A stretch of 64,000 nt of DNA from Bradyrhizobium sp. WBAH42 (GCF_024585265.1 NZ_CP036533.1:6953001-7017000), one strand, 5' to 3'; shown: positions 39,643-50,318, counted from the first letter of the stretch. Numbers and translations are program-made. The notes: a model not told the origin generated them from the sequence alone.

Positions 39643-40467
39643 TCACATGAAATCATCTTCATAATCGTATGTTGGAGCACTCGCTGGCATCTCGATTTTA
39701 CGATCTTGGCTGTCGTCAGCTTTGCGAAGATACCGCGAAGCGGTGCCTTCTCGCTGCCACTTGCCCTCGCCATTCCTCACCCACTTGTCTGACCTCGCTG
39801 GGTCTAGGACCATGTTATCGGCGTCAACCTCCACGAACCCCATCTTTGCAGCACGGGCTCTTGCCTCCGGATTCGCCGGACGCAAATTTAGCAGTGGCCG
39901 CTCACCGGCGATTCCAAGTTGATGCTCCAGCAGAATATCGCCAGCGTTCTCGACAAGCGGATGAACGACCTGAAGATCTACAGTAGCAGTCGTCCCAGAT
40001 CGGCCGGGAAACAGCTCCTGCCAGTTTTCGACCTCGAAATTCGTCATGCTGTCGCCCCCTTCCATTCGTAGAAGGCCGACACTCTCGCTTCCTAATTGAT
40101 AGCTGAAGTATCGCGCGTTATCAGAATCTGAAGCTGTTCCATATTTCTGTGCAAGCTCTGCAGTTCGTGCCGCTTTCCGAGAGACGAAGTCCGAATATTC
40201 ATGTGGGTTATCGGCGATTTTCCTGATTTCGTCGCTGTGATAGCCCTGTGCCGCCATTCTGAACGACCGCTTATCGAGCTCTACGATAGGCGGGCTTGAA
40301 TCAAGCCAATAGGGCCGTGTTGTCGAAGACGAAGTGCCGCTGGAGTTTGACGGGGCTAAACGCAGCTGCCGAAACGCATCCGCGAAACTGTCTGCGTCAT
40401 TTTGCTCATCAGTCTCGTCAAGGGGAGAGGATGTGAAATAGGACGAGCCATTGATCCGATTATACAT
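39643..40467 (-). CDS. nopP: Type III secreted effector, NopP-like
   Basis: I start this at the ATG at 40465-40467 (MYNRINGSSYFTSS), giving 274 residues; the upstream in-frame methionine at 40587 lies before the regulatory box and is unlikely. The N-terminal 60 residues are rich in Ser and Thr, as in type III signals, and include LRLAPSNSSGTSSSTTRPYW. The rest has a GNAT-like look, with ANPEARARAAKMGFVEVDAD near the C-terminus. It resembles rhizobial NopP, a host-range effector. A tts box 80 bases upstream shows TtsI control. No export apparatus genes are in the window. Confidence 0.8.
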   Translation of the reverse strand: MYNRINGSSYFTSSPLDETDEQNDADSFADAFRQLRLAPSNSSGTSSSTTRPYWLDSSPPIVELDKRSFRMAAQGYHSDEIRKIADNPHEYSDFVSRKAARTAELAQKYGTASDSDNARYFSYQLGSESVGLLRMEGGDSMTNFEVENWQELFPGRSGTTATVDLQVVHPLVENAGDILLEHQLGIAGERPLLNLRPANPEARARAAKMGFVEVDADNMVLDPARSDKWVRNGEGKWQREGTASRYLRKADDSQDRKIEMPASAPTYDYEDDFM

Positions 40468-40546
40468 GCAATTGGTGCTCCGGTCGGGCATGAATTTCCA
40501 CGTCTGGTTCAGGCTTGCTAGGCCCTGCGGCGCAGATAGGGACTCA

Positions 40547-40564
40547 GGCTTACGAAAATCTGAC
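40547..40564 (-). promoter_or_regulatory. tts box (TtsI-binding site) upstream of nopP
   Basis: The minus strand reads GTCAGATTTTCGTAAGCC, which fits the core GTCAGNTTNTCGNAAGC at every fixed position. It sits 80 bases before the nopP start, a usual distance for TtsI-activated effector genes. Confidence 0.9.
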
Positions 40565-41131
40565 GTGATGCTGCCGGCCGCCCTCACGTTAGCTGACGCA
40601 GGGCCTGCTTCTAGTGGAACGTGGCGCGCTTGCGCATTGATTCACTAGGTTGAATGAGAAGCGAGCAGTGCGAGGATCCTCCTCCGTTGGAACGGTCGAT
40701 CCACGATTCACTGCCGATGCCAATTGGATCCTTTGCATCGATCGCGATACTGGGCAGAAGCGCATTGTAGAGCGCGCGCTTCATGACGGCAGCATCGCGA
40801 CCCGTCCAATCCCAGCATACGGTTTGGAGCATCATCAGGCCAATCAAGGTGGAACTCTTGGCTCCTGTGGCGGATTGCAAATGGCTCCTGAACGGCTTCG
40901 CCAGCACCTTGCAGGCCGACAGGCACCCAAAGCCGCCTATAGGGTGGCCGAACCTACTACACTGAGGCGGGCTGACGGTAGCATCGCTCGAGGTTGCGAG
41001 ACCCCACGGCAGCTACCAGCGACTCCGGATTGGGAACTTGTCGAGATCCATGACCCACCAACCGAGGAAAGGAGCCGCAAACCGAACGCGTCGGCGCCGA
41101 AACCTGACGCCTCGATAGCAACACTGCAGTC
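40565..41131. other. Intergenic region between nopP and nodM
   Basis: No gene recognised. A minus-strand frame at 40611-40907 and a plus-strand frame at 40650-41171 are open but match nothing; the end of the latter is only the antisense of the conserved GlmS C-terminus. Confidence 0.45.
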
Positions 41132-42958
41132 TCATTCCACAGTGACGGATTTCGCGAGATTGCGCGGCTGATCCACGTCCGCGCCGCTTATGAGGCCGGT
41201 ATGGTAAGCCAAGAGCTGGACCGGAATAGCATAGACCATCGGCGTAAAGCTTGCGACCATTGTTGGCAGAACGATGGTCACGAGCGTGTCCACCGTCGCT
41301 TCCGAAGCGCCCTTCGCATCGGTGATCAGGATGATCTTGCCGCCGCGAGCCGCCACTTCTTGCATGTTCGAAATGGTCTTCTCGAAAACGCCATCGTAAG
41401 GCGCGATCACCACCACAGGCATAGCCTCATCGACCAGTGCGATCGGCCCGTGCTTAAGCTCGCCGGCGGCGTAACCTTCTGAGTGGATATACGAAATTTC
41501 CTTCAGCTTGAGCGCGCCCTCCAACGCCAGCGGAGCCGATGTGCCACGACCGAGGTAGAGTGCCGCCCTCGCGCGGGCGATATAGCGCGCGAGCTTCTCA
41601 ATTTGCGGCTCGACTAACAAGGCCGCAGCGACCAACCGCGGCACTTCGATGAGCTCTTGCACGAGCTTCGATTCATCGATTTCAGACAGCTTACCTCGCT
41701 CTCTCCCTGCTGCGATGGCAAGCACCGCCAGTACCATCAGCTGGCAGATAAATGCCTTGGTGGAAGCGACGCCGATCTCCGGCCCAGCCAGCGTCGGCAG
41801 AACGGATTCGCTCTCGCGCGCAATCGTCGACGTCGGGACATTAACTACAGATATCGTATGCAGGCCCTGGCCCTTGGCGTATCGCAACGCAGCTAGTGTG
41901 TCGGCCGTCTCGCCCGATTGCGAGATGACGATCGCGAGATCGCCCCGGCGCAGAGGCGCCTCCCGATATCGAAACTCAGAGGCTACATCTATCTCCACAG
42001 ACAAGCGCCCCAGCCGTTCGAACCAGTATTTGGCGATGTGCCCGGCGTAGCTTGCGGTACCGCACGCAGTAATTGAAATGCGCTGAATGGAATTGAAGTC
42101 GAAGGGGAATGCGAGCGGCAGCGCTACCCGCTTGGCCGCCTCATCGAGATAATGCGCCAATGTCTGCGCGACCACTGTCGGCTGCTCGTGGATTTCTTTA
42201 GCCATGAAGTGGCGATAATTAGCCTTTTCCGCAAGGAGAGACGACACAGCAAACTTTGATGTTTCCCGTCGGACGACACAGCCGTCTGCACCATAGATCG
42301 CGCACGTCGCGCGCGTAAGCACGGCCCAGTCACCGTCCTCAAGATAGGTAATGGTATTGGTCAGAGGCGCGAGCGCGATCGCATCAGATCCTAGATACAC
42401 TTCGCCGTTACCATGTCCGATCGCAAGAGGCGACCCCTTGCACGCACCGATTAAAAGATCGTCGTGGTCCTTGAAAAGGAATGCCAACGCGAAGGCACCG
42501 CGCAAGCGCGGCAACGACGCCTGCACCGCATCCTGCGGTGAGTAGCCGTTTTTGAGGTAGAACTCGACGAGATGCACCACAACCTCGGTGTCCGTCTCTG
42601 AGTAAAACTCGGCTCCATTTCGTTCCAGCTCAGCTCGGAGTTCGCGGAAATTCTCAATGATCCCATTATGAACGACCGCGACATTTTCCGTCGCATGCGG
42701 ATGAGCATTGCTCTCGGTCGGCTTTCCATGAGTCGCCCAGCGGGTGTGACCGATGCCGCTTTGACCTACAGGGGCACTATAGCGCAACTGCTCCTCAAGG
42801 TTTCTCAGCTTACCTTGAGCGCGGCGGCGCTCGATACGGAGACCTTCGAGAGTCGCGAGACCCGCTGAGTCGTAGCCACGATATTCCAGTCGCCTGAGCG
42901 ACGCGACCAGCTTCTCAACGACCGGACCACGTCCCAAAATGCCAATAATTCCACACAT
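41132..42958 (-). CDS. nodM: NodM, glucosamine-6-phosphate synthase
   Basis: This 608-residue enzyme converts fructose-6-phosphate and glutamine to glucosamine-6-phosphate, the precursor for the Nod-factor chitin backbone. The N-terminal glutaminase domain has Cys2 as nucleophile (MCGIIGILGRGP) and GHTRWATHGKPTESNAHPHA. Two SIS sugar-binding domains follow, with ACGTASYAGHIAKYWFERLG near residue 300. It ends PRNLAKSVTVE, the invariant GlmS terminus. I call it nodM rather than housekeeping glmS because it lies among nod genes (noeL, nolK, nopP). No convincing nod box was found upstream. Confidence 0.9.
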   Translation of the reverse strand: MCGIIGILGRGPVVEKLVASLRRLEYRGYDSAGLATLEGLRIERRRAQGKLRNLEEQLRYSAPVGQSGIGHTRWATHGKPTESNAHPHATENVAVVHNGIIENFRELRAELERNGAEFYSETDTEVVVHLVEFYLKNGYSPQDAVQASLPRLRGAFALAFLFKDHDDLLIGACKGSPLAIGHGNGEVYLGSDAIALAPLTNTITYLEDGDWAVLTRATCAIYGADGCVVRRETSKFAVSSLLAEKANYRHFMAKEIHEQPTVVAQTLAHYLDEAAKRVALPLAFPFDFNSIQRISITACGTASYAGHIAKYWFERLGRLSVEIDVASEFRYREAPLRRGDLAIVISQSGETADTLAALRYAKGQGLHTISVVNVPTSTIARESESVLPTLAGPEIGVASTKAFICQLMVLAVLAIAAGRERGKLSEIDESKLVQELIEVPRLVAAALLVEPQIEKLARYIARARAALYLGRGTSAPLALEGALKLKEISYIHSEGYAAGELKHGPIALVDEAMPVVVIAPYDGVFEKTISNMQEVAARGGKIILITDAKGASEATVDTLVTIVLPTMVASFTPMVYAIPVQLLAYHTGLISGADVDQPRNLAKSVTVE

Positions 42959-43006
42959 ATCAATCCATGCAGCCCAACTTCGAGGAGTCTGGCGTCCGCG
43001 CTATAG

Positions 43007-43072
43007 GAGCCCGTGATAGAACTCGCTTGCCCGACAACAACGGGGTTCAAGTTCGAATCTTCCGCGGGCGCC
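43007..43072 (+). other. tRNA-like sequence, D-arm missing
   Basis: The two ends GAGCCCG (43007-43013) and CGGGCGC (43065-43071) pair at 6 of 7 positions like an acceptor stem. Between them are CCCG-ACAACAA-CGGG, an anticodon-arm-like hairpin, and AGTTCGAATCTT, a T-loop. The D-arm is missing and two T-stem pairs are broken. The T-arm and acceptor recall an alphaproteobacterial tRNA-Arg. It may be a decayed tRNA or an old attachment site. Confidence 0.45.
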
Positions 43073-44172
43073 TTTATCGCATCTGCATTCGCCCGCGTGA
43101 TTTAGATCTTTTTCCAGCCATCCGCTTCATTTCTTCCTTTAGCTAGCTAGTCGAATAGATGCTGCGATGGTGTCGCCAACGCCGTGACCGCCTCGACGAG
43201 AGCCGAACGTGCAGTTGCGCCTGCGCGCCGACATCCAGCTCGGCACAAACAGACTCACCCGAACTAATGAGTATCTCACGACCCCCCTTCTAAGTTTCCA
43301 AAACAAGGAGCAGCGACACCGCCCCCCGCGATGAAGTTGATGCGCAACAACTGAGTCTATGCGTCTCAGGATCGAGTCGAGAGAGCGGTCACGTTTTGTC
43401 TCGGCTCGCCTCAGACACTGCCCACATCCTCTACATGGTCTGCTGGTGATATACCTGCGCGGCGGCTCTAGCTTGAATTGTCTAGTTCTCCTGAGAACGA
43501 ATTTCAGGCGCGGGCTCAAGAGACTTGTCATACTGGGACTGAGGCAACTTACGTTCAGTCAAGATTAGAGGATCGGCGTCGAAGCTCCATTGTACTAACG
43601 TAAACTTTCGTTATCGAAACGTTCGACGGTCTATACCAACGTTTGCCAGTCCTTCTCATTTTGTTTTACGTCGGCTGTGCATCGCCTGCTGCAAACCAGC
43701 TATTTGGGACCGGCGGGGACTATAGTTGTTATGCCGACCGTTAAGACTGGGTCTCCTATTCGGAAGCCGCAACCCGCCGCTCCTCTGCGCCTCCCTGAGA
43801 GCGCGCGGATGCATACATGCGGGTGAGGACAGATAAGCCTCACAGATGGACGCCATCTGTCTCATTGGAAATATAGCCAGCCGGAAAGCGCGCCCGAGCG
43901 GGCGTACCGGCGCTTACAATTCATCTCACCTGCCTAGGATCATCGCCGTTGCGACGTCGCCTGAGTTTCATCCCCTTAAGTTCAATGTGTTGGCAGGTCC
44001 ATCTATAAATCAACGTATATGGTGTTGTATTCCTTCATGAGGTGTATGACAGGGGCTAACGATCGCGCTCCTTTAGTGAGATTGGCGCGCGCGTGCGCAT
44101 CTCGATTTTCGGGAAGCGACTACGCAATGGCTTTTCATAGCGAACTCTTTCGGCGCAAGTAAGCGAGACATC
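43073..44172. other. Intergenic region between nodM and noeL
   Basis: About 1.1 kb without a recognisable gene. A small hairpin TTTCG-TTAT-CGAAA lies near 43605. No full nod box could be read upstream of either nodM or noeL; the motif ATCTCGATTTTC near 44099 is too weak. Confidence 0.45.
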
Positions 44173-45258
44173 ATGGTGGCTCACAATTCAAACCGGCGCG
44201 TCGCGATGATTACTGGTGTCACCGGGCAAGATGGCGCATATCTCGCCCAGCATTTGCTCGGTCTCGGTTACACCGTGCATGGGGTCAAGCGCCGGTCGTC
44301 CTCCTTCAACACCGCGCGCGTCGATCATCTTTACAAGGACCCGCATGCCGCCGATGTGCCGTTCTTAATGCACTATGGAGACATGACCGATTCGCCCAAC
44401 CTGATCCGGCTAGTGCAGCAGATTCGGCCGACCGAAATCTACAATCTGGCCGCACAGAGCCACGTCCAGGTCAGTTTCGAGAGCCCGGAATACACCGCCA
44501 ATGCCGACGCGATCGGTGTGCTGCGCCTGTTGGAAGCTATCCGCATTCTCGGCATGGAAAAGGAGACGCGCTTCTACCAAGCCTCGACCTCCGAGCTTTA
44601 CGGCCTCGTGCAAGAGGTGCCACAGACGGAAACCACGCCATTTTATCCGCGTTCGCCCTATGGCGTCGCCAAGCTGTATGGCTACTGGATCACGGTGAAC
44701 TACCGTGAGGCCTATGGTATGTTCGCGAGCAACGGCATCCTGTTCAATCATGAGAGTCCTACCCGCGGCGAGACTTTCGTCACTCGAAAAATCACCCGCG
44801 CCGTCGCCGGCATCGAGGTCGGCCTCGAGGACAAGCTCTATCTCGGAAATCTCGACGCCAAGCGCGACTGGGGCCATGCCCGCGACTACGTCGAAGGCAT
44901 GCACAGGATCCTGCAGGTGGACGAGCCCGGCGACTTCGTGCTTGCGACCGGCCAGACGCGGTCTGTCCGCGAGTTCGTCGAGCTGGCGTTTGCCGAGGTC
45001 GGGCGCTGCATCGTATGGCGTGGCAAGGGCGTCGAGGAGGTCGGCGTTGATAAGGCTTCTGGCAAGACCCTGGTACAGGTCGATCCCACCTATTTCCGTC
45101 CAACCGAAGTCGATCTTCTGATCGGGAACGCCAGCAAGGCGCGCGAAAAACTCGGCTGGGCGCCGAAAACGTCGTTCTCGCAAATGGTGAAGGAAATGGT
45201 CGCCAGCGATCTCGTCCAAGCCAGACAGGACGCAGCAAATGGCAATCGCGGCGTTTGA
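44173..45258 (+). CDS. noeL: NoeL, GDP-mannose 4,6-dehydratase
   Basis: This 361-residue enzyme converts GDP-mannose to GDP-4-keto-6-deoxymannose, the first step to GDP-fucose for Nod-factor fucosylation. The Rossmann motif is [20 protein letters not shown] near residue 15. The catalytic triad is in [10 protein letters not shown] (Ser/Thr) and [13 protein letters not shown] (YxxxK), and [17 protein letters not shown] is the tetramer NADP loop. The 3' end overlaps nolK by 20 bases. Compared with the surrounding gaps it is G+C-rich with regular codon use. Confidence 0.93.
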   Translation: MVAHNSNRRVAMITGVTGQDGAYLAQHLLGLGYTVHGVKRRSSSFNTARVDHLYKDPHAADVPFLMHYGDMTDSPNLIRLVQQIRPTEIYNLAAQSHVQVSFESPEYTANADAIGVLRLLEAIRILGMEKETRFYQASTSELYGLVQEVPQTETTPFYPRSPYGVAKLYGYWITVNYREAYGMFASNGILFNHESPTRGETFVTRKITRAVAGIEVGLEDKLYLGNLDAKRDWGHARDYVEGMHRILQVDEPGDFVLATGQTRSVREFVELAFAEVGRCIVWRGKGVEEVGVDKASGKTLVQVDPTYFRPTEVDLLIGNASKAREKLGWAPKTSFSQMVKEMVASDLVQARQDAANGNRGV

Positions 45259-46237
45259 GCTGAAAGGCAAGACCGTTTTCGTCGGCGGCCATCGCGGCAT
45301 GGTCGGCGCGGCTCTGATGCGCCGACTGGCACGCGAGCAGGTCGATCTCTTGACGGTGTCACGAAGCGAGGTTGACCTGCGTGACCAAGCCGCGGTGACT
45401 GCCTGGTTTGCAGCGAAGAGGCCGCAGGCCGTGTTCCTCGCCGCAGCCAAAGTCGGCGGTATAGTCGCCAACAACACCCTGCGCGCCGAGTTTCTCCACG
45501 ACAACCTCGCAATATCGAGCAACGTGATCCAGGCTGCCCATGCCAACAGATGCGAGAAGCTGATGTTCTTCGGCTCCTCCTGCATCTATCCACGCCTGGC
45601 GCCGCAGCCACTGCGAGAGGACTCGATGCTGACCGGCCCGCTGGAGCCGACCAACGAGCCCTATGCAATCGCCAAGATCGCGGGCATCAAGATGGCCGAG
45701 GCGTATCGCAGGCAGTACGGCGCCGATTTCATTAGCGTGATGCCGACCAATCTATACGGGCCTGGCGACAATTATCACCGCGAATACAGCCACGTCATGG
45801 CCGCGCTGATCCGCCGCTTCCACGAGACCAAGATTGCGGGCGGAAGCAACGTCGTGGTGTGGGGTACCGGCAAGCCGCGCCGCGAATTTCTCTACGTCGA
45901 CGATCTCGCCGACGCCTGCATCCATTTGATGAAGACCTACTCCTCGCCAGAACCGGTCAATATCGGCACCGGCGAGGACATCAGCATCGCCGAGTTATCA
46001 CTCATGGTTGCGGCCGCCGTCGGCTTTCGCGGTGAGATCAGCTTCGACACGTCGCGCCCCGACGGAACGCCGCGCAAGCTGCTCGACGTCAGTCGGCTAT
46101 CCGGGCTCGGCTGGCGCGCCACCACCTCGCTCAAGGAGGGCATTCAGCTGGCATACCGGGCGTTTCGCATTGAGAGCGATCGAGGGCACAAGAGTGATCG
46201 GCTTGTTCTCGAAAAGGACGCCTGCATCACGGATTAG
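45239..46237 (+). CDS. nolK: NolK, GDP-L-fucose synthase
   Basis: This 332-residue epimerase-reductase turns the NoeL product into GDP-L-fucose, the donor for 2-O-methylfucose decoration of Nod factors through NodZ. The NADP-binding site is [20 protein letters not shown], the catalytic Ser lies in [10 protein letters not shown], and YxxxK is [28 protein letters not shown] matches the substrate loop. It overlaps noeL by 20 bases, so the two are co-translated. nodZ itself is not in the window. Confidence 0.93.
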   Translation: MAIAAFELKGKTVFVGGHRGMVGAALMRRLAREQVDLLTVSRSEVDLRDQAAVTAWFAAKRPQAVFLAAAKVGGIVANNTLRAEFLHDNLAISSNVIQAAHANRCEKLMFFGSSCIYPRLAPQPLREDSMLTGPLEPTNEPYAIAKIAGIKMAEAYRRQYGADFISVMPTNLYGPGDNYHREYSHVMAALIRRFHETKIAGGSNVVVWGTGKPRREFLYVDDLADACIHLMKTYSSPEPVNIGTGEDISIAELSLMVAAAVGFRGEISFDTSRPDGTPRKLLDVSRLSGLGWRATTSLKEGIQLAYRAFRIESDRGHKSDRLVLEKDACITD

Positions 46238-46546
46238 AGCAACCCCACCAACGATCCGAATGGCGGGCCGAGCCATTCACGATGATTGGTAAATCCACCT
46301 TTTTATCAAGAGAGCACCAACTGTCTTTTGCCGCCCTCCGGTGGGTCGAGCTTGGTTCCGATGCCGTGAATATCCGGCGCCGCTTCGCCTAGCAGCCACC
46401 AGCGGACCACCGAAGTATTCTTCTCCGAGCAGATGAGGCGCCCAGCTCGGCGCCAAGTGCGCGAAGTCTCGACGCCCCAGTAACTTGAAGCGGTCCTAGG
46501 CTCCTTCGCGCGCACCACGGAGCAAACCCACATCTATTTGATGTCA
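46238..46546. other. Intergenic region between nolK and the RND pump gene
   Basis: The two genes converge here. A 75-codon minus-strand frame (46306-46533, with CSEKNTSVVRWWLLGEAAPD) is open, but no family was recognised. Confidence 0.4.
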
Positions 46547-49500
46547 TTACCTAGCCATCTCGGCATCAGCAGTGCCGGTGAAGTCGAGCTCGGCTAGGTT
46601 CGCGTGGTCGGCGCTCGCGTCGTCACGGTGATCGGACGCGATCGCCACGTAGAGGGCTGGGAGAACGAACAGCGTGATCAGAGTGCCGACAGACATGCCG
46701 GCGGCGAGGACGAGCCCGATCGAGAAGCGGCTCGCCGCTCCAGCTCCCGTTGCAGTCAACAAGGGGATGAAGCCCGTGACCATCGCCGCCGTGGTCATCA
46801 ATATTGGGCGCAATCGGACGCGCGCCGCCATCTCTATAGCCGAGCGACGGTCAAATCTCTCCTTGAGCTGCAGCTCATTGGCGAACTCAACCATCAGGAT
46901 GCCGTGCTTAGAAATCAACCCGACAAGTGTCAACAGTCCAACCTGGGTGTAGATGTTCATGGTCGCCCAGCCAAAGAACGGCGGAATCAACGCGCCGACA
47001 ATTGCCATCGGCACGCTGATCATAATGATGAGCGGGTCGCGCAGACTTTCGAACTGAGCCGAAAGCACCAAGAATATGATGATGAGTGCAAATGCAAATG
47101 TAATGGCCAGTTGATTACCCTCTTGCACATACTGGCGCGCGTCGGCCAGGAAGTCGTGGCTGAATCCTGCCGGTAGTTTCTTCGCCTCGGCTTCCAGGAA
47201 ATCCACAGCCTGTTCGATCGTGACGCCGGGCATCGGCACTGCCTGAAAAGTCGCGCAATTGAGCTGGTTGTAGTGGGTGAGCGCGTTCGGATCGGTGGCG
47301 GTCTCGATGGAGACTACGGTAGACAGTGGAAGCATTGAGCCTGTCGCGTTCTTTACGTAATAGCTCCCGATTGCTTGCGGCACCAGACGTTCCCCTCGGG
47401 GAACCTGCGGGATCACCTGGTATGAGCGGCCCTGCAAATTGAAGCGGTTCACATAGTTTCCCCCCAGTAATGTGGCAAGCGCATTCCCGATGGTCTGCAT
47501 GGTTATGCCAAGCTCGTTAGCCTTGGATCGATCGACCTTGATTCGTACCACCGGCTGATTGAACTCCAGGTCGGAGTCGCTCACCATGAACAGGCCGCTC
47601 TTACGCGCCGCATCCTTCAGCTTTGACATCTGCTCATAGATGGATTGGAAGCCGAGGGTCGAATTGATCACCATCTGCACTGGTAGCCCGTCCGAACCGC
47701 CCGGAAGCGGAGGCAAGCTAAAGGCAAACGCGTTGATGCCTTCGATTTTTGACAGCTCGGCCTGGACGAGGGACTTTAGTACAATCGATGATCGCTTGCG
47801 CTCGTCCAAGGGCTTGAGCAGCATGCCCGCGAGGCCACTCTGCTGGCCGCTAACGCCATTGAGCACGAAGCTCAAGTCAGTCTCTGGAAATTTCTGGAAC
47901 GCGTTTTCGAGCCTGGTGCCGTAATAGTCGAGGTAGTCGATGTTGGCGTATTTCGGCGCCTTCGTTAAAGCGAATACGATCCCTTGATCCTCCTCGGGGG
48001 CGAGTTCTTTGGAAGTGTGCATATAGAGAAAGCCGACGAGGCCAAGCATGGTTAGCGCAAACAGGCCCGTAACCGGTCGATAGTCAAGCGAGCGGTCGAG
48101 CTTGCGGCCGTACCACTGTGTCATGGCGGCGAACCCACGGTTCACAAATCGTGCAAACCGTCCCCCCTCGTCGCGCTTCAGGAGGAGCGAGCACATCATC
48201 GGCGATAGCGTCAAAGCGATCACGCCCGAGACGATCACCGCTCCAGCTAGCGTAAACGCGAACTCGCGGAACAGCGCACCGGTGAGGCCGCCCAGAAATC
48301 CGATTGGGGCATACACCGCAGCCAAAGTAATCGTCATCGAGACAATGGGGCCGACGATCTCGCGCGCTCCCGCTGTGGCAGCCCTTCGCGGCGTTGCACC
48401 TTCTTCTAAGTGGCGGTGAATGTTCTCTACCACCACTATCGCGTCGTCGACTACGAGACCGATAGCGAGTACCATTGCAAGGAGGGTCAAGAGATTGAAT
48501 GAAAACCCCAGCACGAGCATCATGCTGCAGACACCCACGAGCGACAACGGAATAGTGACAACAGGAATGATGACCGAGCGCAGCGAGGCCAGGAACAGGA
48601 AGATCACGACCACAACGACCACGACGGCCTCAATGAGCGTCTTCTCAACTTCATCGATCGATGATTGAATAAATTTGGTGGAGTCGTAGGCTACTTTCAT
48701 TCTCAATGACGGCGGCAGGTTACGCTCGATTTCTGGAAACAGCCCTCGAACGCCTCGCGCTATGTTTAGAGGATTTCCTTGCGGGCTCGCCTGCACGCCG
48801 ACAAAGACCGCGTGCTCGCCATTCATCGCGACACTAACGTCAGCAGTCTGCGCGGCAAGCTCCACTACCGCAATGTCCTCCACGCGCACAAAGCCACCGT
48901 CATTGGCCTTCACGATCATGCGCTTGAAATCTTCGACACTCCGCAGATCCGTGTTTGCCGTGACATCGAAGATAGTGAAATAGCCCTTGGTCTGCCCCGC
49001 CGCGGCCTGGAAGTTGTTAGCGGCGATTGCAGCCGAAACCTCAGCCGGCGACACGCCGTAGCCAGCCATTTTCGCACTATCGAGCCATAGCCGCATCGCA
49101 AAATTCTGGCCGCCCAGAATGTCTGCCGCTGCAACGCCGTCGACCGTTGAGATAACCGGTTGCACAACGCGTGAGAGATAGTCGGAGATCGCACTTGCCG
49201 CCAGTTCCTCGCTGGAGAAGGCGATGTACATGACAGCAGTCTTCTGCCCCGTCGACTTCGTAACAACTGGATCGCTTGATTCCTTTGGGATCAGGTATTT
49301 GACTGAGTTGACCTTGGAGAGCACCTCCGTGAGCGCTTCGTTGGGATCAAAATTGAGCTTTATGTAGACTTTGATGGTCGAAGTACCAAGCACAGACGAG
49401 GAACTAATGTAGTCAACCCCCTCGGCGGACGCGACAGCCTGCTCCAGGGGAGAGGTGATGAACCCCTGGATCATGTCGGCAGAAGCGCCAGGATAGGACG

Positions 49501-49645
49501 TCGTGATATTGACGACCGTATTAGATAGCTTGGGATATTGCCGGATCGGCAGTACGGTGGCCGCGCGCAAGCCGATCAGCAAAATCAAGGAACTGACGAC
49601 GATAGACAATACCGGACGTTTGATGAAAAGCTCGGTAAATGCCAT
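46547..49645 (-). CDS. nolG: RND efflux pump inner-membrane transporter (NolGHI family)
   Basis: This 1032-residue protein is a full-length HAE1-type RND transporter like MexB/AcrB. It starts MAFTELFIKRPVLSIVVSSL, has the large periplasmic loops, and in TM4 the proton-relay pair in LAIGLVVDDAIVVVENIHRH. The C-terminal half repeats the fold, with YVQEGNQLAITFAFALIIIF and LVGLISKHGILMVEFANELQ. In Sinorhizobium and Bradyrhizobium such proteins are encoded by nolFGHI, proposed to export Nod factors or antimicrobials. The membrane-fusion protein (NolF type) and outer-membrane channel are not adjacent. The symbol is inferred from the neighbouring nodulation genes. Confidence 0.82.
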   Translation of the reverse strand: MAFTELFIKRPVLSIVVSSLILLIGLRAATVLPIRQYPKLSNTVVNITTSYPGASADMIQGFITSPLEQAVASAEGVDYISSSSVLGTSTIKVYIKLNFDPNEALTEVLSKVNSVKYLIPKESSDPVVTKSTGQKTAVMYIAFSSEELAASAISDYLSRVVQPVISTVDGVAAADILGGQNFAMRLWLDSAKMAGYGVSPAEVSAAIAANNFQAAAGQTKGYFTIFDVTANTDLRSVEDFKRMIVKANDGGFVRVEDIAVVELAAQTADVSVAMNGEHAVFVGVQASPQGNPLNIARGVRGLFPEIERNLPPSLRMKVAYDSTKFIQSSIDEVEKTLIEAVVVVVVVIFLFLASLRSVIIPVVTIPLSLVGVCSMMLVLGFSFNLLTLLAMVLAIGLVVDDAIVVVENIHRHLEEGATPRRAATAGAREIVGPIVSMTITLAAVYAPIGFLGGLTGALFREFAFTLAGAVIVSGVIALTLSPMMCSLLLKRDEGGRFARFVNRGFAAMTQWYGRKLDRSLDYRPVTGLFALTMLGLVGFLYMHTSKELAPEEDQGIVFALTKAPKYANIDYLDYYGTRLENAFQKFPETDLSFVLNGVSGQQSGLAGMLLKPLDERKRSSIVLKSLVQAELSKIEGINAFAFSLPPLPGGSDGLPVQMVINSTLGFQSIYEQMSKLKDAARKSGLFMVSDSDLEFNQPVVRIKVDRSKANELGITMQTIGNALATLLGGNYVNRFNLQGRSYQVIPQVPRGERLVPQAIGSYYVKNATGSMLPLSTVVSIETATDPNALTHYNQLNCATFQAVPMPGVTIEQAVDFLEAEAKKLPAGFSHDFLADARQYVQEGNQLAITFAFALIIIFLVLSAQFESLRDPLIIMISVPMAIVGALIPPFFGWATMNIYTQVGLLTLVGLISKHGILMVEFANELQLKERFDRRSAIEMAARVRLRPILMTTAAMVTGFIPLLTATGAGAASRFSIGLVLAAGMSVGTLITLFVLPALYVAIASDHRDDASADHANLAELDFTGTADAEMAR

Positions 49646-50318
49646 ATCGACTCATGTATCAAGAGTGGGATGCAGATTCGCCGCAACTTATAAAGCGGCA
49701 ATGATCACCAATGCTGCGGCTGTGCTAGCCCCCGGTACGAGGGACGCGCTATTGGCTACTCTAAGAGCTTACGTGCTCGCGGGTGCGGACGCACTATCCT
49801 TCGCTTCCATGTTCGTCGCTCGAGTGAATGTTATTCCGCTGCTCTGATGGCTAAATCCCCATCTCGATGATCGGCGCCTGCTATAAAGCCCCTGTCTTCT
49901 CAGCCGGAGGTCCTGACTCCAGATGTTCGTCGTAACGACTGATTGGAGCTTAACGAATTATAGCAAGGCAGCAGCTCAGGTTTCGCACTGACCCGCAGAC
50001 CAATGATTGAGGTTCGACGTCGAAAGTACACGCGACGTGACGGGTGCTCAACTCTACAAAGGTAAATGGGTGATATAGCCTGAGCTATAGAGCACTATAC
50101 GAAGGTTTGTCGAATTGATCGCTGATCGCCGTAGAGCAAATCTGGTGATGTTGCCAGACACAAAGTTTTAGGTCCCACAATATTCCATACGCACCGGCTA
50201 CCTATCCTCGCTAAGTCGCTAAACAAAGTCGCGTTGGAGTTGGCCCTTCGCTGCCAGCTCGACGCGCCTTTCGGAGGTGCTTTGAGCATTTCTTGCCACT
50301 CAATATGCTGCGCGCGGT
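49646..50318. other. Intergenic region upstream of the RND pump gene
   Basis: No gene recognised. A periplasmic adaptor gene would be expected here but is absent. No nod box or sigma-54 site could be read. Confidence 0.45.

Noticed and set aside
40650..41171. 173-codon plus-strand frame ending STVTDFARLRG
   Set aside because: The ending is the antisense of the invariant GlmS/NodM C-terminus, and the rest resembles nothing known.
44095..44120. Possible nod box upstream of noeL (ATCTCGATTTTC)
   Set aside because: Too short a match to the 47-base consensus, with no ACCAATC end.
46270..46305. Possible nod box on the minus strand (GATTTACCAATC on that strand)
   Set aside because: Only the last 12-13 bases fit; the ATC and AAAC parts are absent, and it would point into the 3' end of nolK.
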